Source of the DNA: Nonomuraea turcica
GTDB lineage: Bacteria; Actinomycetota; Actinomycetes; Streptosporangiales; Streptosporangiaceae
Reading direction: 5' to 3'
Length of the DNA: 64,000 nucleotides
Assembly: GCF_030718205.1 (NCBI RefSeq)
Contig: NZ_JAUZQF010000020.1
Coordinates: 124,001 to 188,000, forward strand
Shown: one piece after another, positions 34,469 to 43,334 of the stretch
Layout: the number at the start of each line of letters is the position of its first letter
How positions within the stretch are numbered: the stretch's first letter is position 1
Notes under the pieces: model-generated
The model's database searches: none
The model's input: the letters and a program-made list of their open reading frames with translations, nothing else
What the model was told of the DNA's origin: nothing
Program-made: the position numbers and the translations under genes

Positions 34469-36094
34469 TCAGCCCATGTGCGGGTAACGATGGTCGGTGG
34501 GCGGGACGAACGTCTCCTTGATCGTGCGGGCGTTCACCCACCGGATCAGGTTGAAGATCGAGCCCGCCTTGTCGTTGGTGCCGGAGGCGCGGGCGCCGCC
34601 GAACGGCTGCTGCCCCACGACCGCCCCGGTCGGCTTGTCGTTGACGTAGAAGTTGCCCGCCGCGAAGCGCAGCCGCTCCGAGGCCGCGGCGATGGCGTAG
34701 CGGTCCTGCGCGATGATCGACCCCGTCAGCGCGTACGGGGCGATGCCCTCCATCTGGTCGAGCACCTGGTCGAAGTCCCGGTCCTCGTAGACGTGCACGC
34801 CGAGGATCGGGCCGAAGTACTCCTTGACGAAGATCTCGTCCGCGGGGTCGGCGCACTCCAGGATGGTCGGCTTCACGAAATATCCGACGCTGTCGTCGTA
34901 CGAGCCGGTGAGCACGTCGATGTTCGAGGCCGCCCGCGCCCGGTCGATGGCCGCCTTGTGCTTGGCGAAGGCCCGGCCGTCGATGACCCCGCCCATGAAC
35001 GTCGACAGATCCCCGGAGACGTCACCCACCGTCAGCGACTCGGTGGCGGCGACGAAGTCGTCGCGCATCCGGCTCCAGACCGAGCGCGGCACGTACGCTC
35101 GCGAGGCCGCCGAGCACTTCTGCCCCTGGTACTCGAACGCGCCCCTGACCAGCGCCGTCGCGAGCACGGCCGGGTCGGCGGACGGGTGGGCCACCACGAA
35201 GTCCTTGCCGCCGGTCTCGCCGACGAGCCGCGGGTAGCCGTGGTAGGAGGCGATGTTCGCGCCGACCGTGCTCCACAGGTGCTGGAACGTCGCGGTGGAG
35301 CCGGTGAAGTGGATGCCGGCCAGCGCGGGGTGCGTGAGCGCGACGTCGGAGACGGCCTGGCCGTTGCCCGTGACCATGTTGATCACACCGGGCGGCAGCC
35401 CGGCCGCCTCCAGCAGCCGCATCGTGAAGTGCGCGGCGAACTGCTGCGTCGGCGACGGCTTCCAGACGACGACATTCCCCATCAAAGCGGCAGATGTCGG
35501 CAAATTTCCGGCGATGGCGGTGAAATTGAACGGCGTGATCGCGAGCACGAACCCCTCGAGCGGCCGGTACTCCATCCTGTTCCACACGCCCGGCGACGAC
35601 ATCGGCTGGTCGGCGTAGAGCTGCCGGGCGTAGGCCACATTGAACCGCAGGAAGTCGATCAGCTCGCAGGCCGCGTCGATCTCCGCCTGCTGCACCGACT
35701 TGGACTGGCCCAGCATCGTGGCGGCGTTCAGTGTCGCCCGCCACGGCCCGGCCAGCAGGTCCGCCGCCTTGAGGAAGATCGCGGCCCGCTCGTCGAACGA
35801 CAGCGCCCGCCACGCGGGCGCCGCCTGGAGCGCGGCGGAGATCGCGTCCCGCACGTCCTGGACCGTAGCGTCGTTGGTACGGCCCAGGACGGAGGCATGG
35901 TTGTGCGGCTGCACCACGTTGATGGGCGCGCCGCCGCCGAGCCGCTGCTCGCCGCCGATGGTCATGGTGAGGTCGATCGACGCCCCGGCCAGCTCCTTGA
36001 CGCGGTCCTCGAGCGTGCCGCGCTCGGCGCTGCCGGGCGCGTAGCCGTAGACCCGCTCGTTGGCGGGAACGGGGACGTTGCTGATGGCATCCAT
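34469..36094 (-). CDS. pruA: L-glutamate gamma-semialdehyde (P5C) dehydrogenase
   Basis: 541 residues, aldehyde dehydrogenase superfamily. Oxidises P5C/glutamate semialdehyde to glutamate with NAD, second step of proline catabolism. Catalytic Cys is in YQGQKCSAASRAYVP, the general base Glu in VGETGGKDF, and the NAD loop around HFTGSTATF. The long N-terminus (VPVPANERVYGYAPGS) is typical of stand-alone PruA. The start shares one base with the proline dehydrogenase stop (TAATG), so the pair is translationally coupled. Confidence 0.95.
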   Translation of the reverse strand: MDAISNVPVPANERVYGYAPGSAERGTLEDRVKELAGASIDLTMTIGGEQRLGGGAPINVVQPHNHASVLGRTNDATVQDVRDAISAALQAAPAWRALSFDERAAIFLKAADLLAGPWRATLNAATMLGQSKSVQQAEIDAACELIDFLRFNVAYARQLYADQPMSSPGVWNRMEYRPLEGFVLAITPFNFTAIAGNLPTSAALMGNVVVWKPSPTQQFAAHFTMRLLEAAGLPPGVINMVTGNGQAVSDVALTHPALAGIHFTGSTATFQHLWSTVGANIASYHGYPRLVGETGGKDFVVAHPSADPAVLATALVRGAFEYQGQKCSAASRAYVPRSVWSRMRDDFVAATESLTVGDVSGDLSTFMGGVIDGRAFAKHKAAIDRARAASNIDVLTGSYDDSVGYFVKPTILECADPADEIFVKEYFGPILGVHVYEDRDFDQVLDQMEGIAPYALTGSIIAQDRYAIAAASERLRFAAGNFYVNDKPTGAVVGQQPFGGARASGTNDKAGSIFNLIRWVNARTIKETFVPPTDHRYPHMG

Positions 36095-37011
36095 TACTTA
36101 CCCCCAAGGGCACGAAGGAAGAAGGCGACGTTGGCCGGGCGCTCGGCGAGGCGGCGCATGAAGTAGCCGTACCAGTCGTCGCCGTACGGGACGTAGACGC
36201 GGACCGTGTGGCCGGCCCCGGCCAGGGCCTCCTGCCGGTCGGTCCGGATTCCATAGAGCATCTGGAACTCGTGGTCGCCGATCGTCCGCCCGTATCGGTC
36301 GGCGAGCAGCTCCGTGATCGCGATCATGCGGTCGTCGTGCGTCGCCACCATGGGGTAACCCTTCCCCGCCATGAGGATCCGCAGGCATCGCACGTACGCC
36401 TTGTCCACGGCGGTCTTCCCCTGGTGCGCCACCGAGGCGGGCTCGCGGTAGGCGCCCTTGACCAGCCGCACCCGGGAGCCCTCCGCCGCCAGGTCGCGGC
36501 AGTCCTCCTCGCTGCGGAACAGGTACGCCTGGATCGCCACGCCCGTCGACGGGTAGTCCTCGCGCAGCTTGCGCAGGATGCCGAGCGTCGAGTCGACCGT
36601 GGTGTGGTCCTCCATGTCGAGCGTGACGGGCGAGCCGTTCGCCGCGGCGGCGGCGCAGATCTCGCGGGCGTGCTCGAGCGCCATCGTCTCGTCGAGCTGC
36701 TGCCCGACGGCCGACAACTTCACCGACACCTCGCCCGCGGCGCCGAGCTCCAGCGGCCGCAGCGCCCCCAGCAGTCTGATGTAGGCGTCCGCGATGGCCT
36801 CGGCGTCCCGCGCGTCCCGCGTCTCCTCGCCGAGGTGGTCGATCGTGACGGCCAGGCCGGCCTCACGCAGCCGCTCCACGGCGTCGCGGGCCTCCCCGGC
36901 GCTCTCGCCCGCGACGAACCGCCCGACCACCTTCCTGGTGAGCGGGAAGCCGGAGACGGCGCGACGTACGACACCGCTCCCTGAAGCGGCGAGCAGCAGG
37001 TGACCGAGCAT
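36094..37011 (-). CDS. putB: Proline dehydrogenase
   Basis: 305 residues, FAD-dependent TIM-barrel (PRODH) enzyme oxidising proline to P5C. Signature segments: VSVKLSAVGQ, LDMEDHTTVDSTL, AIQAYLFRSEED, RLVKGAYREP and FQMLYGIRTDRQ; the C-terminal substrate-binding RRxxE-like part is YFMRRLAERPAN. First gene of the proline catabolism operon. Divergent from the PucR-type regulator across 75 bases. Confidence 0.94.
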   Translation of the reverse strand: MLGHLLLAASGSGVVRRAVSGFPLTRKVVGRFVAGESAGEARDAVERLREAGLAVTIDHLGEETRDARDAEAIADAYIRLLGALRPLELGAAGEVSVKLSAVGQQLDETMALEHAREICAAAAANGSPVTLDMEDHTTVDSTLGILRKLREDYPSTGVAIQAYLFRSEEDCRDLAAEGSRVRLVKGAYREPASVAHQGKTAVDKAYVRCLRILMAGKGYPMVATHDDRMIAITELLADRYGRTIGDHEFQMLYGIRTDRQEALAGAGHTVRVYVPYGDDWYGYFMRRLAERPANVAFFLRALGGK

Positions 37012-37078
37012 GTGCTCAGTCTAAAAAGGCAGCTCAGAGGGGGCCATCGACGCGCGTAACGCGGCGTGTGGCAGGCTG

Positions 37079-37094
37079 TTGTACAAATGCACAA
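37079..37094. promoter_or_regulatory. Predicted operator overlapping the regulator start
   Basis: TTGTACA-AA-TGCACAA, a 7-2-7 imperfect palindrome (6 of 7 pairs), spans the ATG (37087) of the PucR-type gene and lies 68 bases from the putB start. Its position suggests autoregulation and possibly control of putB. Confidence 0.5.
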
Positions 37095-38154
37095 TTCGGC
37101 CGACCTACAAGAGCTCGTCGACGAGATCGCCGCCCGGCTGGGGGCGTCCGCGACGCTGGAGGACCGCACGTTCCGGCTGCTGGCCTACGGCGCTCAGCAC
37201 GGCGACATCGACACGGTCCGCCAGGAGTCCATCCTGCGCAGGCGCGCCACCGGCGAGGTGCGCGACTACTTCGAACGCTACGGCATCGCCAAGGCCGAAG
37301 GCCCGGTCAGAATCCCCGGCGACGCCGACCTCAAGGTCCTGGCCAGGGTGTGCTGGCCGCTGCGGCACGGCGACGTCGTCTACGGCTACCTGTGGCTGCT
37401 CGACTCGGGCGCGCTCACCGGCGAGCGGCTGCGCTCGGCCGCGCCGCTCGTGGCCAGGGCCGCCGCCGCGCTCGCCCAGGAGGCCAGGAGCCGCCGCGAC
37501 CTCGGCCGCGGCCTGCTCGCGCTGTTCTCGCCCGACCCCGAGGAACGCGCCGGCGTGTCCATCGAGGTGCCCGGGCCGGTCACGGCCATCGCCGTACGGG
37601 AGTCGCAGGAACGCCTCGCCGCCCTCTGGACGCTTCCGCGCGGCGTCCTGGCCCGCCCCGGCTCACCGGTCGCCCTGCTCGCCCCCGCCCACCTGGCCGG
37701 CGAGGTGGCGCAGACTGTGCAGAGCGCGTACGGCACCGCGGCCGGCCTCGGCGCGCCCCGGAGCGATCCGGGCGACGCCTGGCTGAGCTGGCGCGAGGCC
37801 CGCCAGGCGCTGCGCATCGCCGAGCACTTCCCCCGGCACGCGCCCGTCGCCCGCTGGGAGGACCTGGGCGTGCACCGCCTCCTGGCCCGCCTCGGCCGGC
37901 CCGACCTGCGTGAGCTGGCCGCCGAGACCGCCGCGCTGGACGCGGAGCTGGCCCAGACCGTGGAGGTCTACCTCGACCTCGGCGGCCACGCCCAGAAGGC
38001 GGCCGCCGAGCTCGGCATCCACCGGCAGACGCTCTACTACCGGCTGGGCAAGGCCGAGCGCCTCACCCACCGCGACCTGTCGGAAGGCGACGACCGCCTG
38101 GCCGTGCACCTGGCGCTCAAGGCCACCCGGCTGCTCGGTCAGGACGCCTTGTAG
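37087..38154 (+). CDS. PucR family transcriptional regulator (probable proline catabolism activator)
   Basis: 355 residues. The C-terminal PucR helix-turn-helix is AAAELGIHRQTLYYRLGKAERL (~300-325), preceded by a GGDEF-like/CdaR central region and an N-terminal ligand-sensing part. ATG 37087 is the first ATG and lies within the operator-like palindrome, so a leaderless transcript is possible. Divergent from putB-pruA; such regulators commonly activate the divergent proline operon in response to proline. It overlaps the convergent GH16-like gene by 16 bases. Confidence 0.88.
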   Translation: MHNSADLQELVDEIAARLGASATLEDRTFRLLAYGAQHGDIDTVRQESILRRRATGEVRDYFERYGIAKAEGPVRIPGDADLKVLARVCWPLRHGDVVYGYLWLLDSGALTGERLRSAAPLVARAAAALAQEARSRRDLGRGLLALFSPDPEERAGVSIEVPGPVTAIAVRESQERLAALWTLPRGVLARPGSPVALLAPAHLAGEVAQTVQSAYGTAAGLGAPRSDPGDAWLSWREARQALRIAEHFPRHAPVARWEDLGVHRLLARLGRPDLRELAAETAALDAELAQTVEVYLDLGGHAQKAAAELGIHRQTLYYRLGKAERLTHRDLSEGDDRLAVHLALKATRLLGQDAL

Positions 38155-38861
38155 ACCTTCACCCAGTCGACGTACATCGACACGGTGGCCGGGGTCGAGG
38201 CGTCGCGGCAGCGCGGCTCGCACACCACGTCGTTCTGCAGCGCCAGGGCCATCCGGCCGCCGCCGGGCACGTACGCGCCGCGGTAGTCCCACACCTTCCT
38301 GCCGTCCAGCCAGAACGTCAGCCGCCCCGGCAGCCAGTCCACGGCCGCCGTGTGCCAGCGGGTGAAGTCGGCACGCAACTGCCGCTGGGCCCGGCCCTGA
38401 CCGCCGTGCACGAAGATGCCGCCGCCCTGCCGTTTCGGGTCCACGATCTCGGCGAAGTTGACCTCGGCGTAGCCGCCGCCCTGGCCCTGCGCCGTCGGCC
38501 ACAGCAGCGCCACCGGGGTGTAACCGGCGCCCGCCTCGGCCCGGAACCTGACCTCCCACCGGCCGTACTGCTGCGCGTGCCGGGTGGCCACGCCGCCCGA
38601 CAGGTCCTTGCCGCCGTACATGCCGCCCTTGAGGCGCAGCACGCCGTTCGCGACCGTGGCCGCCCGCCCCGTCCGGGGGTTTCGCTCGGCGGTGGGGGAG
38701 TGGTAGATCATCCACCTGTTCGAGTTGATCGAGGAGCCGGTGAAGTTCTCGACGAGGACGGGCGCGCCCCACGTCTGCGCCTGCGCGGTCTGGGGGAGCG
38801 CGGCGACGCTCAGGAGCGCCGTCGCCGCCAGGATCGAACTGCGTCTGAGCATGCGCCCCAT
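38139..38861 (-). CDS. Secreted GH16-like (laminarinase/lectin fold) protein with altered active site
   Basis: About 240 residues. Signal peptide (MLRRSSILAATALLSVAALP, cleavage after AQA), then a concanavalin-like jelly roll. The catalytic GH16 motif ExDxxE appears as AEVNFAE, so the middle Asp that supports the nucleophile is Asn. Other family segments remain: YGRWEVRFRAE, TRWHTAAVDWLPG and FWLDGRKVWDY. It could be a weak hydrolase or a carbohydrate-binding protein. ATG 38861 or 38852 may be the start. A Cys pair (CEPRC) near the C-terminus may be a disulphide. Confidence 0.8.
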   Translation of the reverse strand: MGRMLRRSSILAATALLSVAALPQTAQAQTWGAPVLVENFTGSSINSNRWMIYHSPTAERNPRTGRAATVANGVLRLKGGMYGGKDLSGGVATRHAQQYGRWEVRFRAEAGAGYTPVALLWPTAQGQGGGYAEVNFAEIVDPKRQGGGIFVHGGQGRAQRQLRADFTRWHTAAVDWLPGRLTFWLDGRKVWDYRGAYVPGGGRMALALQNDVVCEPRCRDASTPATVSMYVDWVKVYKAS

Positions 38862-38920
38862 AGAAGCAAAGTTTTCACTCTGGTAACAGCCCCGTCCGCC
38901 GCCGCCCGTTCCCGGCCACG

Positions 38921-38946
38921 GAAAAGGCCCCGGCAGAGCCGGAGCC
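38921..38946 (-). terminator. Terminator of the glycosyltransferase gene
   Basis: On the minus strand, GGCTCCGGC (38946-38938) pairs with GCCGGGGCC (38934-38926), followed by TTTTC, 11 bases past the stop. Confidence 0.65.
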
Positions 38947-38956
38947 GTTTCGCAGG

Positions 38957-40060
38957 TCAGGCGCAGGCGTGCTCGTAGACGCGTACCAGTTCCTGGCTCA
39001 CCCGCTCCCAGGAGTAACGCGAGCGGGCCCGGTCGGCGCCCGCGTACCCGAGCGCGGTCCGCAGGGTCGGGTCCCACAGCAGCTCGCGGGCCAGCCGCGC
39101 GGTACGCGCCGGCCGGTCGGGCGGCACCAGCAGGCCGGTGACGCCGTCGATGACCGAGTCCAGGTGCGCCCCGACGGCCGAGGCGATCACCGGCACGCCG
39201 CAGGCCATGGCCTCAAGCGCGACGATCCCCGTGACGGCCTCGCGCGGCACCGACACCACGGCGTCCGCGCTGCGCATCAGCTTCGCCACCGCCGGCCGCT
39301 TGACCTGGCCCAGCAGCGTCACCCGGTCGTCGACGCCGAGCTGCTCGGCCAGGGCGCGCAGGCGGCGCACGTCCCTGTCGTCGTCGAGGTCATCGGGCTC
39401 GGGTCCGCCCGCGATGACCAGCTCCACGTCGGAGAGCCCCTGCAGCGCCCGCACGACGGTGTACGCGCCGCGGTCCGGCGTGAGCGGGCCGACGTGCAGG
39501 AGCCGCTTGCGCGAGCCGCGCGTGGCCACCGGGCCGCGTCGCTGGAAACGCTCGGTGTCGACGCCGTAGGGGACGATCGCGATGTTGCCGCGTGGTACGC
39601 CGAGCCGGATCAGCGCCGACTCCTCGTCGCCCGAGCCCGCGATGACCGCGTTGGCCCTGCGGCCCAGCGCCCTTTCCACGTCCTTGTGCAGCGCGTCGAC
39701 GGTGTGGAACGTCTGCGTGACCGGCACCGACAACCCCTTGGCGCCGGCCACGGAGGCCAGGCCCCAGGTCCAGCTGTGGGCGTGGATCACGTCCGGCCGG
39801 TCCTGGCTCCACCGCCGCATCAGGTGCTCGCCGAGGTCGTGGAGGTACGGCAGCACGTCGTCGGCGGGCAGATCCTTGGGCGGGCCCACCTCGAGCTGCT
39901 CCAGCGTGACCCCCGGGGCCACCCGCGTCCTGGGCTTGCCCTCGGCGCTGTCACGGCGGGAGTAGATCGTGACGTGGTGCTCGCGCCCCAGCTCGCGTGC
40001 GACGGCGAGGAGGCGATGGCGCTGGTTTCCCCCGGCGGATGCGACGATCGCAATATTCAT
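38957..40060 (-). CDS. Glycosyltransferase family 4 (GT-B fold)
   Basis: 367 residues. N-terminal domain starts MNIAIVASAGGNQRHR with HAHSWTWG; the C-terminal nucleotide-sugar domain has LLHVGPLTPDRG and the acceptor/donor motif EAVTGIVALEAMACGVPVIASAVGA (EX7E pattern). Transfers a sugar from an activated donor, substrate unknown. The sequence resembles sucrose-phosphate or phospho-glycoside glycosyltransferases. Single gene, no signal peptide. Confidence 0.88.
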   Translation of the reverse strand: MNIAIVASAGGNQRHRLLAVARELGREHHVTIYSRRDSAEGKPRTRVAPGVTLEQLEVGPPKDLPADDVLPYLHDLGEHLMRRWSQDRPDVIHAHSWTWGLASVAGAKGLSVPVTQTFHTVDALHKDVERALGRRANAVIAGSGDEESALIRLGVPRGNIAIVPYGVDTERFQRRGPVATRGSRKRLLHVGPLTPDRGAYTVVRALQGLSDVELVIAGGPEPDDLDDDRDVRRLRALAEQLGVDDRVTLLGQVKRPAVAKLMRSADAVVSVPREAVTGIVALEAMACGVPVIASAVGAHLDSVIDGVTGLLVPPDRPARTARLARELLWDPTLRTALGYAGADRARSRYSWERVSQELVRVYEHACA

Positions 40061-40169
40061 GGCACACCTCAGCAGCGTGGAAAGCGTTTAAGGTGTGCCT
40101 GCGTCTTAGGCACATGCGTCTACGTCTACGACGATACCCAGGTTTACTGCGCTCGCAAACCCCTACAGA

Positions 40170-41996
40170 TCAGACACCCCGTAGGGCGAGCACCACGATC
40201 TCATCCCACACCTGGCCGCTGGAGAAGGCGTTCCGGTCCGACTCCACCGCCTTGACCACGGTGGACGGCGCCTGACCCGCGCACCGGCCGAGCACGTCGG
40301 CCAGACGCTCCTCGCCGTACGGCTCGCCCCGCTCGTTCCTGGAGGAGATCAGCCCTTCCGAGTACAGCACCAGCGTCTCGCCCGAGCAGACCGTCAGCGT
40401 CTCCGCCCCGGTCTCCGCCTCGGGCGCGATGCCCAGCGGCACGCCGCCGCCCGCCGCGTACCGCACGCCGCCGTCGGGCTGCAGCAGCACCGCGGGATGG
40501 TGCCCGGCCGACGACAGCCGGATCTCGCGGCCCCGTACGAACCCCGCCACCGCCATCACGAACATGCCGGTGCCCTGCGCGACCAGGGCCTCGTTGACCT
40601 TGCGCATCACCAGGTCGGGATCGGACTCCCAGGCGCTCAGCACCCGCAGGCCGCCGCGCACCATGGCGCTGACCGACGCCGCCTCCTCGCCCTTGCCGGC
40701 CGCGCCGCCCAGCGCGAACGCCCACCCTTTGGAGACCGGGAAGACGTCGTAGAACTCCGCGCCCACCGATGAGCCCGGGTGGTAGACGGCCGCCGCCTCG
40801 TAGCCGGGCACGTCGGGCAGGTTACGCGGCGCGACGCTCGCCGACAGGGCATCCGCCGCGCTCGAACGGCTCTGGTAACTGCTCTGCGCGCGGACCGCCA
40901 GCCCCAGCTGCAGCCCCACCTCCTGCATCACGGCCAGATCCGCCAGCGTGAACGGCGGCCTGTCGTGCGTGCGCACCAGCGTCAGCGCCCCGTCGCCGGC
41001 CCCGATCGGCACGCACACCATCGAGCCAGCGCCCATCGCCGTCAGCACCGGCCCCTCGGCGCAGAAGCCCAGCAAGGTCTCGTCGTCCACCATCTCCTGC
41101 ACGACGCCGGAGCCCCGCTCCAGCACCTGCAGCACCACCTGGCTGGCGGCCGGATCGGCCGCCTCGACCTGGCGTACGAGCTCGCCGACCGGATGATCCT
41201 TGGGCCCCATCACGACGGAGCGGCGCGGCAGCCCGCCACGCACGAGATCCGCGACCACCCAGTCCGCCCACTCGGCCGACAGCAGCCGGGTCGCCCGCGC
41301 CATCGCGACAGGCCGCAGCAGCGCCTGCTCGTCGAGCAGCAGCTTGCCCATCTTGACCAGCAGGTCCTGCCGCTTGGCCGCGGCGATCAGCAACGCCCCG
41401 TCGGACTGCTCGGGCCGCCGCGCGCCCGGCTCGGGCAGCTGCACCTCGGTCGGCAGCGCCACGGCCGCCACCATCTGCTGCGGCTCGCCCGGCATGGTCA
41501 GCCGGGTCAGCGCCACCTGCACCGTGTGGGTGCGCCCCTGGTGCGCCAGCCGGGTCTCGAACGCCGACGGCTGCCCGGTCTGCAGCACCGACGTCAGATG
41601 CGAGCGGAACGCCGCCCGCCGCGACACGTCCACGAGCAGGGGGAACGAGCGCCCCACCAAGTAACCATCGGGGCTGCCGAGCATCCGCGAGGTCTCCGGG
41701 TTGATCCTCCTGACCACGCCGCCGCCGTCCAGCACGATCACCGGCACCGGGAACGCCCGGAACACCTGACGCAGCAGTTTCAGCTCCCGCTGCGCGCCGT
41801 CCTTCTTGCCCCCGCTCCGCTTGGCGCCCTTGCGTAGCTGCTCGCGGGCCTCGGCCAGCAGCTCGACGGCCGTGTCGAGCTCGGCGAGCGCGGCGTCTAG
41901 GGTTTGCGCCTGGTCGGCGGGGTAGGCGGTCCTCGCTTCACGCAGCGACGAGACGCGCCCGGCCAGCGCGTCCAGCGCGTGTTCGAGGTCCGGCAT
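40170..41996 (-). CDS. PAS-GAF-SpoIIE protein with substituted phosphatase ligands
   Basis: 608 residues: N-terminal coiled coil (~1-65), PAS domain (~75-180), GAF domain (~210-375) and a SpoIIE/PP2C domain (~395-605). In the last, the metal-binding Asp residues are changed: GAEFYD in place of GGDFYD, GGAAGKG in place of GDVxGKG, YSEGL in place of YTDGx, and DEIVVL in place of DDxTLL. The fold and glycine positions are kept. Four coordinated substitutions point to a pseudophosphatase or altered-metal enzyme. ATG 41996 has GAGGGTG upstream; GTG 42002 is possible. Divergent from the GAF-ANTAR gene. Confidence 0.85.
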   Translation of the reverse strand: MPDLEHALDALAGRVSSLREARTAYPADQAQTLDAALAELDTAVELLAEAREQLRKGAKRSGGKKDGAQRELKLLRQVFRAFPVPVIVLDGGGVVRRINPETSRMLGSPDGYLVGRSFPLLVDVSRRAAFRSHLTSVLQTGQPSAFETRLAHQGRTHTVQVALTRLTMPGEPQQMVAAVALPTEVQLPEPGARRPEQSDGALLIAAAKRQDLLVKMGKLLLDEQALLRPVAMARATRLLSAEWADWVVADLVRGGLPRRSVVMGPKDHPVGELVRQVEAADPAASQVVLQVLERGSGVVQEMVDDETLLGFCAEGPVLTAMGAGSMVCVPIGAGDGALTLVRTHDRPPFTLADLAVMQEVGLQLGLAVRAQSSYQSRSSAADALSASVAPRNLPDVPGYEAAAVYHPGSSVGAEFYDVFPVSKGWAFALGGAAGKGEEAASVSAMVRGGLRVLSAWESDPDLVMRKVNEALVAQGTGMFVMAVAGFVRGREIRLSSAGHHPAVLLQPDGGVRYAAGGGVPLGIAPEAETGAETLTVCSGETLVLYSEGLISSRNERGEPYGEERLADVLGRCAGQAPSTVVKAVESDRNAFSSGQVWDEIVVLALRGV

Positions 41997-42061
41997 GCTC
42001 ACCCTCTGACGCTACGCCACTCGGGATATTGACTGCTATATGGGGGTAGAGCCTTATCGCT

Positions 42062-42778
42062 ATGGAATCAACCGCGATGATCACTCCCGGCCTCGCCCGC
42101 GATCTGGCCACGCTGGGCCGGCTGAGCGAGGACACGTCGACGGAGAGCGTGCTGCGCGGGCTCACCACGGCCCTGGCGGCCGGCGTACCGGGCTGCTCGG
42201 GGGCCTCCGCCGAGCACTGGCGCGACCAACGGGTCCTGGTCTCCGGCTCGCACAGCGAGCTGATCATGCTCGTCGAGGGCGAGCGCGAGCTGGGCGAGGG
42301 CCCGTCCATCGAGGCCAGGAAGATCGGGGCCCGCGCCTCCGTGACGGACGTGCTGACCGACAGCCGGTGGCCGCGCTACGACGCGCTGGCCACCCGATGG
42401 GGCGTGCGCTCGGCGCTGGTCGTGCCCATCGACGTGGCGCCCGCCGAACTGGTCGTGGGCCTTTACTCCGTACGCCCGGGCGCGTTCTCCGCACAGGGCG
42501 CCCACTCGCTCACCGACATGCTGACCGAGCAGCTTGGTGTGGCCATGGCCAACATGTCGGAGTTCGACGAGGTGCGTACGGATGCCGCCCAGTTGCAGGC
42601 CGCCCTCGCCGGGCGGTCCGTCATCGACCAGGCCAAGGGCATCATCATGCAGACCAGCGGATGCACGGCCGAGGCCGCGTTCGAGGAGCTGCGCAGGATC
42701 TCCCAGCACCACCAGGTCAAGGTGGCCGACCTGGCCAGGCTCCTGGTGGACGAGCACCAGCGCAAGTCGCGCCGCTGA
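42062..42778 (+). CDS. GAF and ANTAR domain RNA-binding antiterminator
   Basis: 238 residues: GAF sensor domain (~20-165), then an ANTAR three-helix domain (~170-230; AALAGRSVIDQAKGIIMQ and AFEELRRISQHH), which binds paired stem-loops in nascent RNA and prevents termination. The first ATG is 42062; an ATG at 42077 is possible. Its RNA target is unknown. It stands between the SpoIIE-like and STAS genes, in a signalling block. Confidence 0.9.
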   Translation: MESTAMITPGLARDLATLGRLSEDTSTESVLRGLTTALAAGVPGCSGASAEHWRDQRVLVSGSHSELIMLVEGERELGEGPSIEARKIGARASVTDVLTDSRWPRYDALATRWGVRSALVVPIDVAPAELVVGLYSVRPGAFSAQGAHSLTDMLTEQLGVAMANMSEFDEVRTDAAQLQAALAGRSVIDQAKGIIMQTSGCTAEAAFEELRRISQHHQVKVADLARLLVDEHQRKSRR

Positions 42779-42802
42779 CCTCGGCCGTCCGGCCGGCCTC
42801 AG

Positions 42803-43165
42803 CTATCCAATGGCGGCCAGAGCGTCGTCGAGCGTGTCGTAGAGCGGCAGCCGCTGAGCCAGCCCGGTGATCCACATCACCTTGGACTTGGAGTATTCCA
42901 CTCCGATCAGCGCGAACCGCGCGCCCGACGCCAGGCTCGTCTGCCAATGGTGCACGATCAGGCCGAGGGCGCGTGAGTCCATGAACGTCACCCCCGCCAG
43001 ATCGAGGATCACGTTGGAACCCGCCATCGACAGGTAATCGGCGAACTGCTCGCGCGTCGTCGCGTCGAGCACGCCGTCGACTCGGATCACGGTGATCCCA
43101 TCGACGGTCGACGACGTCAGGCTCAGGGCCGCCGCAGGCCCGTCGCCGTTCTCCGGCATTGTCAC
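42803..43165 (-). CDS. STAS-domain anti-sigma factor antagonist
   Basis: 120 residues, single STAS domain. The regulated serine is in VTFMDSRALGLIV (equivalent to the DSxGLG of SpoIIAA/RsbV). When unphosphorylated such proteins capture an RsbW-type kinase and free the sigma factor. The partner kinase and sigma gene are 0.2-1.4 kb away on the opposite strand. The start is GTG 43165 or ATG 43159. Confidence 0.9.
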   Translation of the reverse strand: MTMPENGDGPAAALSLTSSTVDGITVIRVDGVLDATTREQFADYLSMAGSNVILDLAGVTFMDSRALGLIVHHWQTSLASGARFALIGVEYSKSKVMWITGLAQRLPLYDTLDDALAAIG

Positions 43166-43334
43166 GCAGCAACCCTACTGTCACCGCACGAGGGAGGAAT
43201 ACTTCTGACGACACGGGGGACACTGGATCCGAAGTCCAGCAGCGGGCTTTCGTCTCGAGAGTAGAGCGAGGCGCGCCTCTGCATGGGCTCTTTCTGCTCG
43301 GCAGAGGCCGCCTGCGTCCATATGAGGAGCAGCG

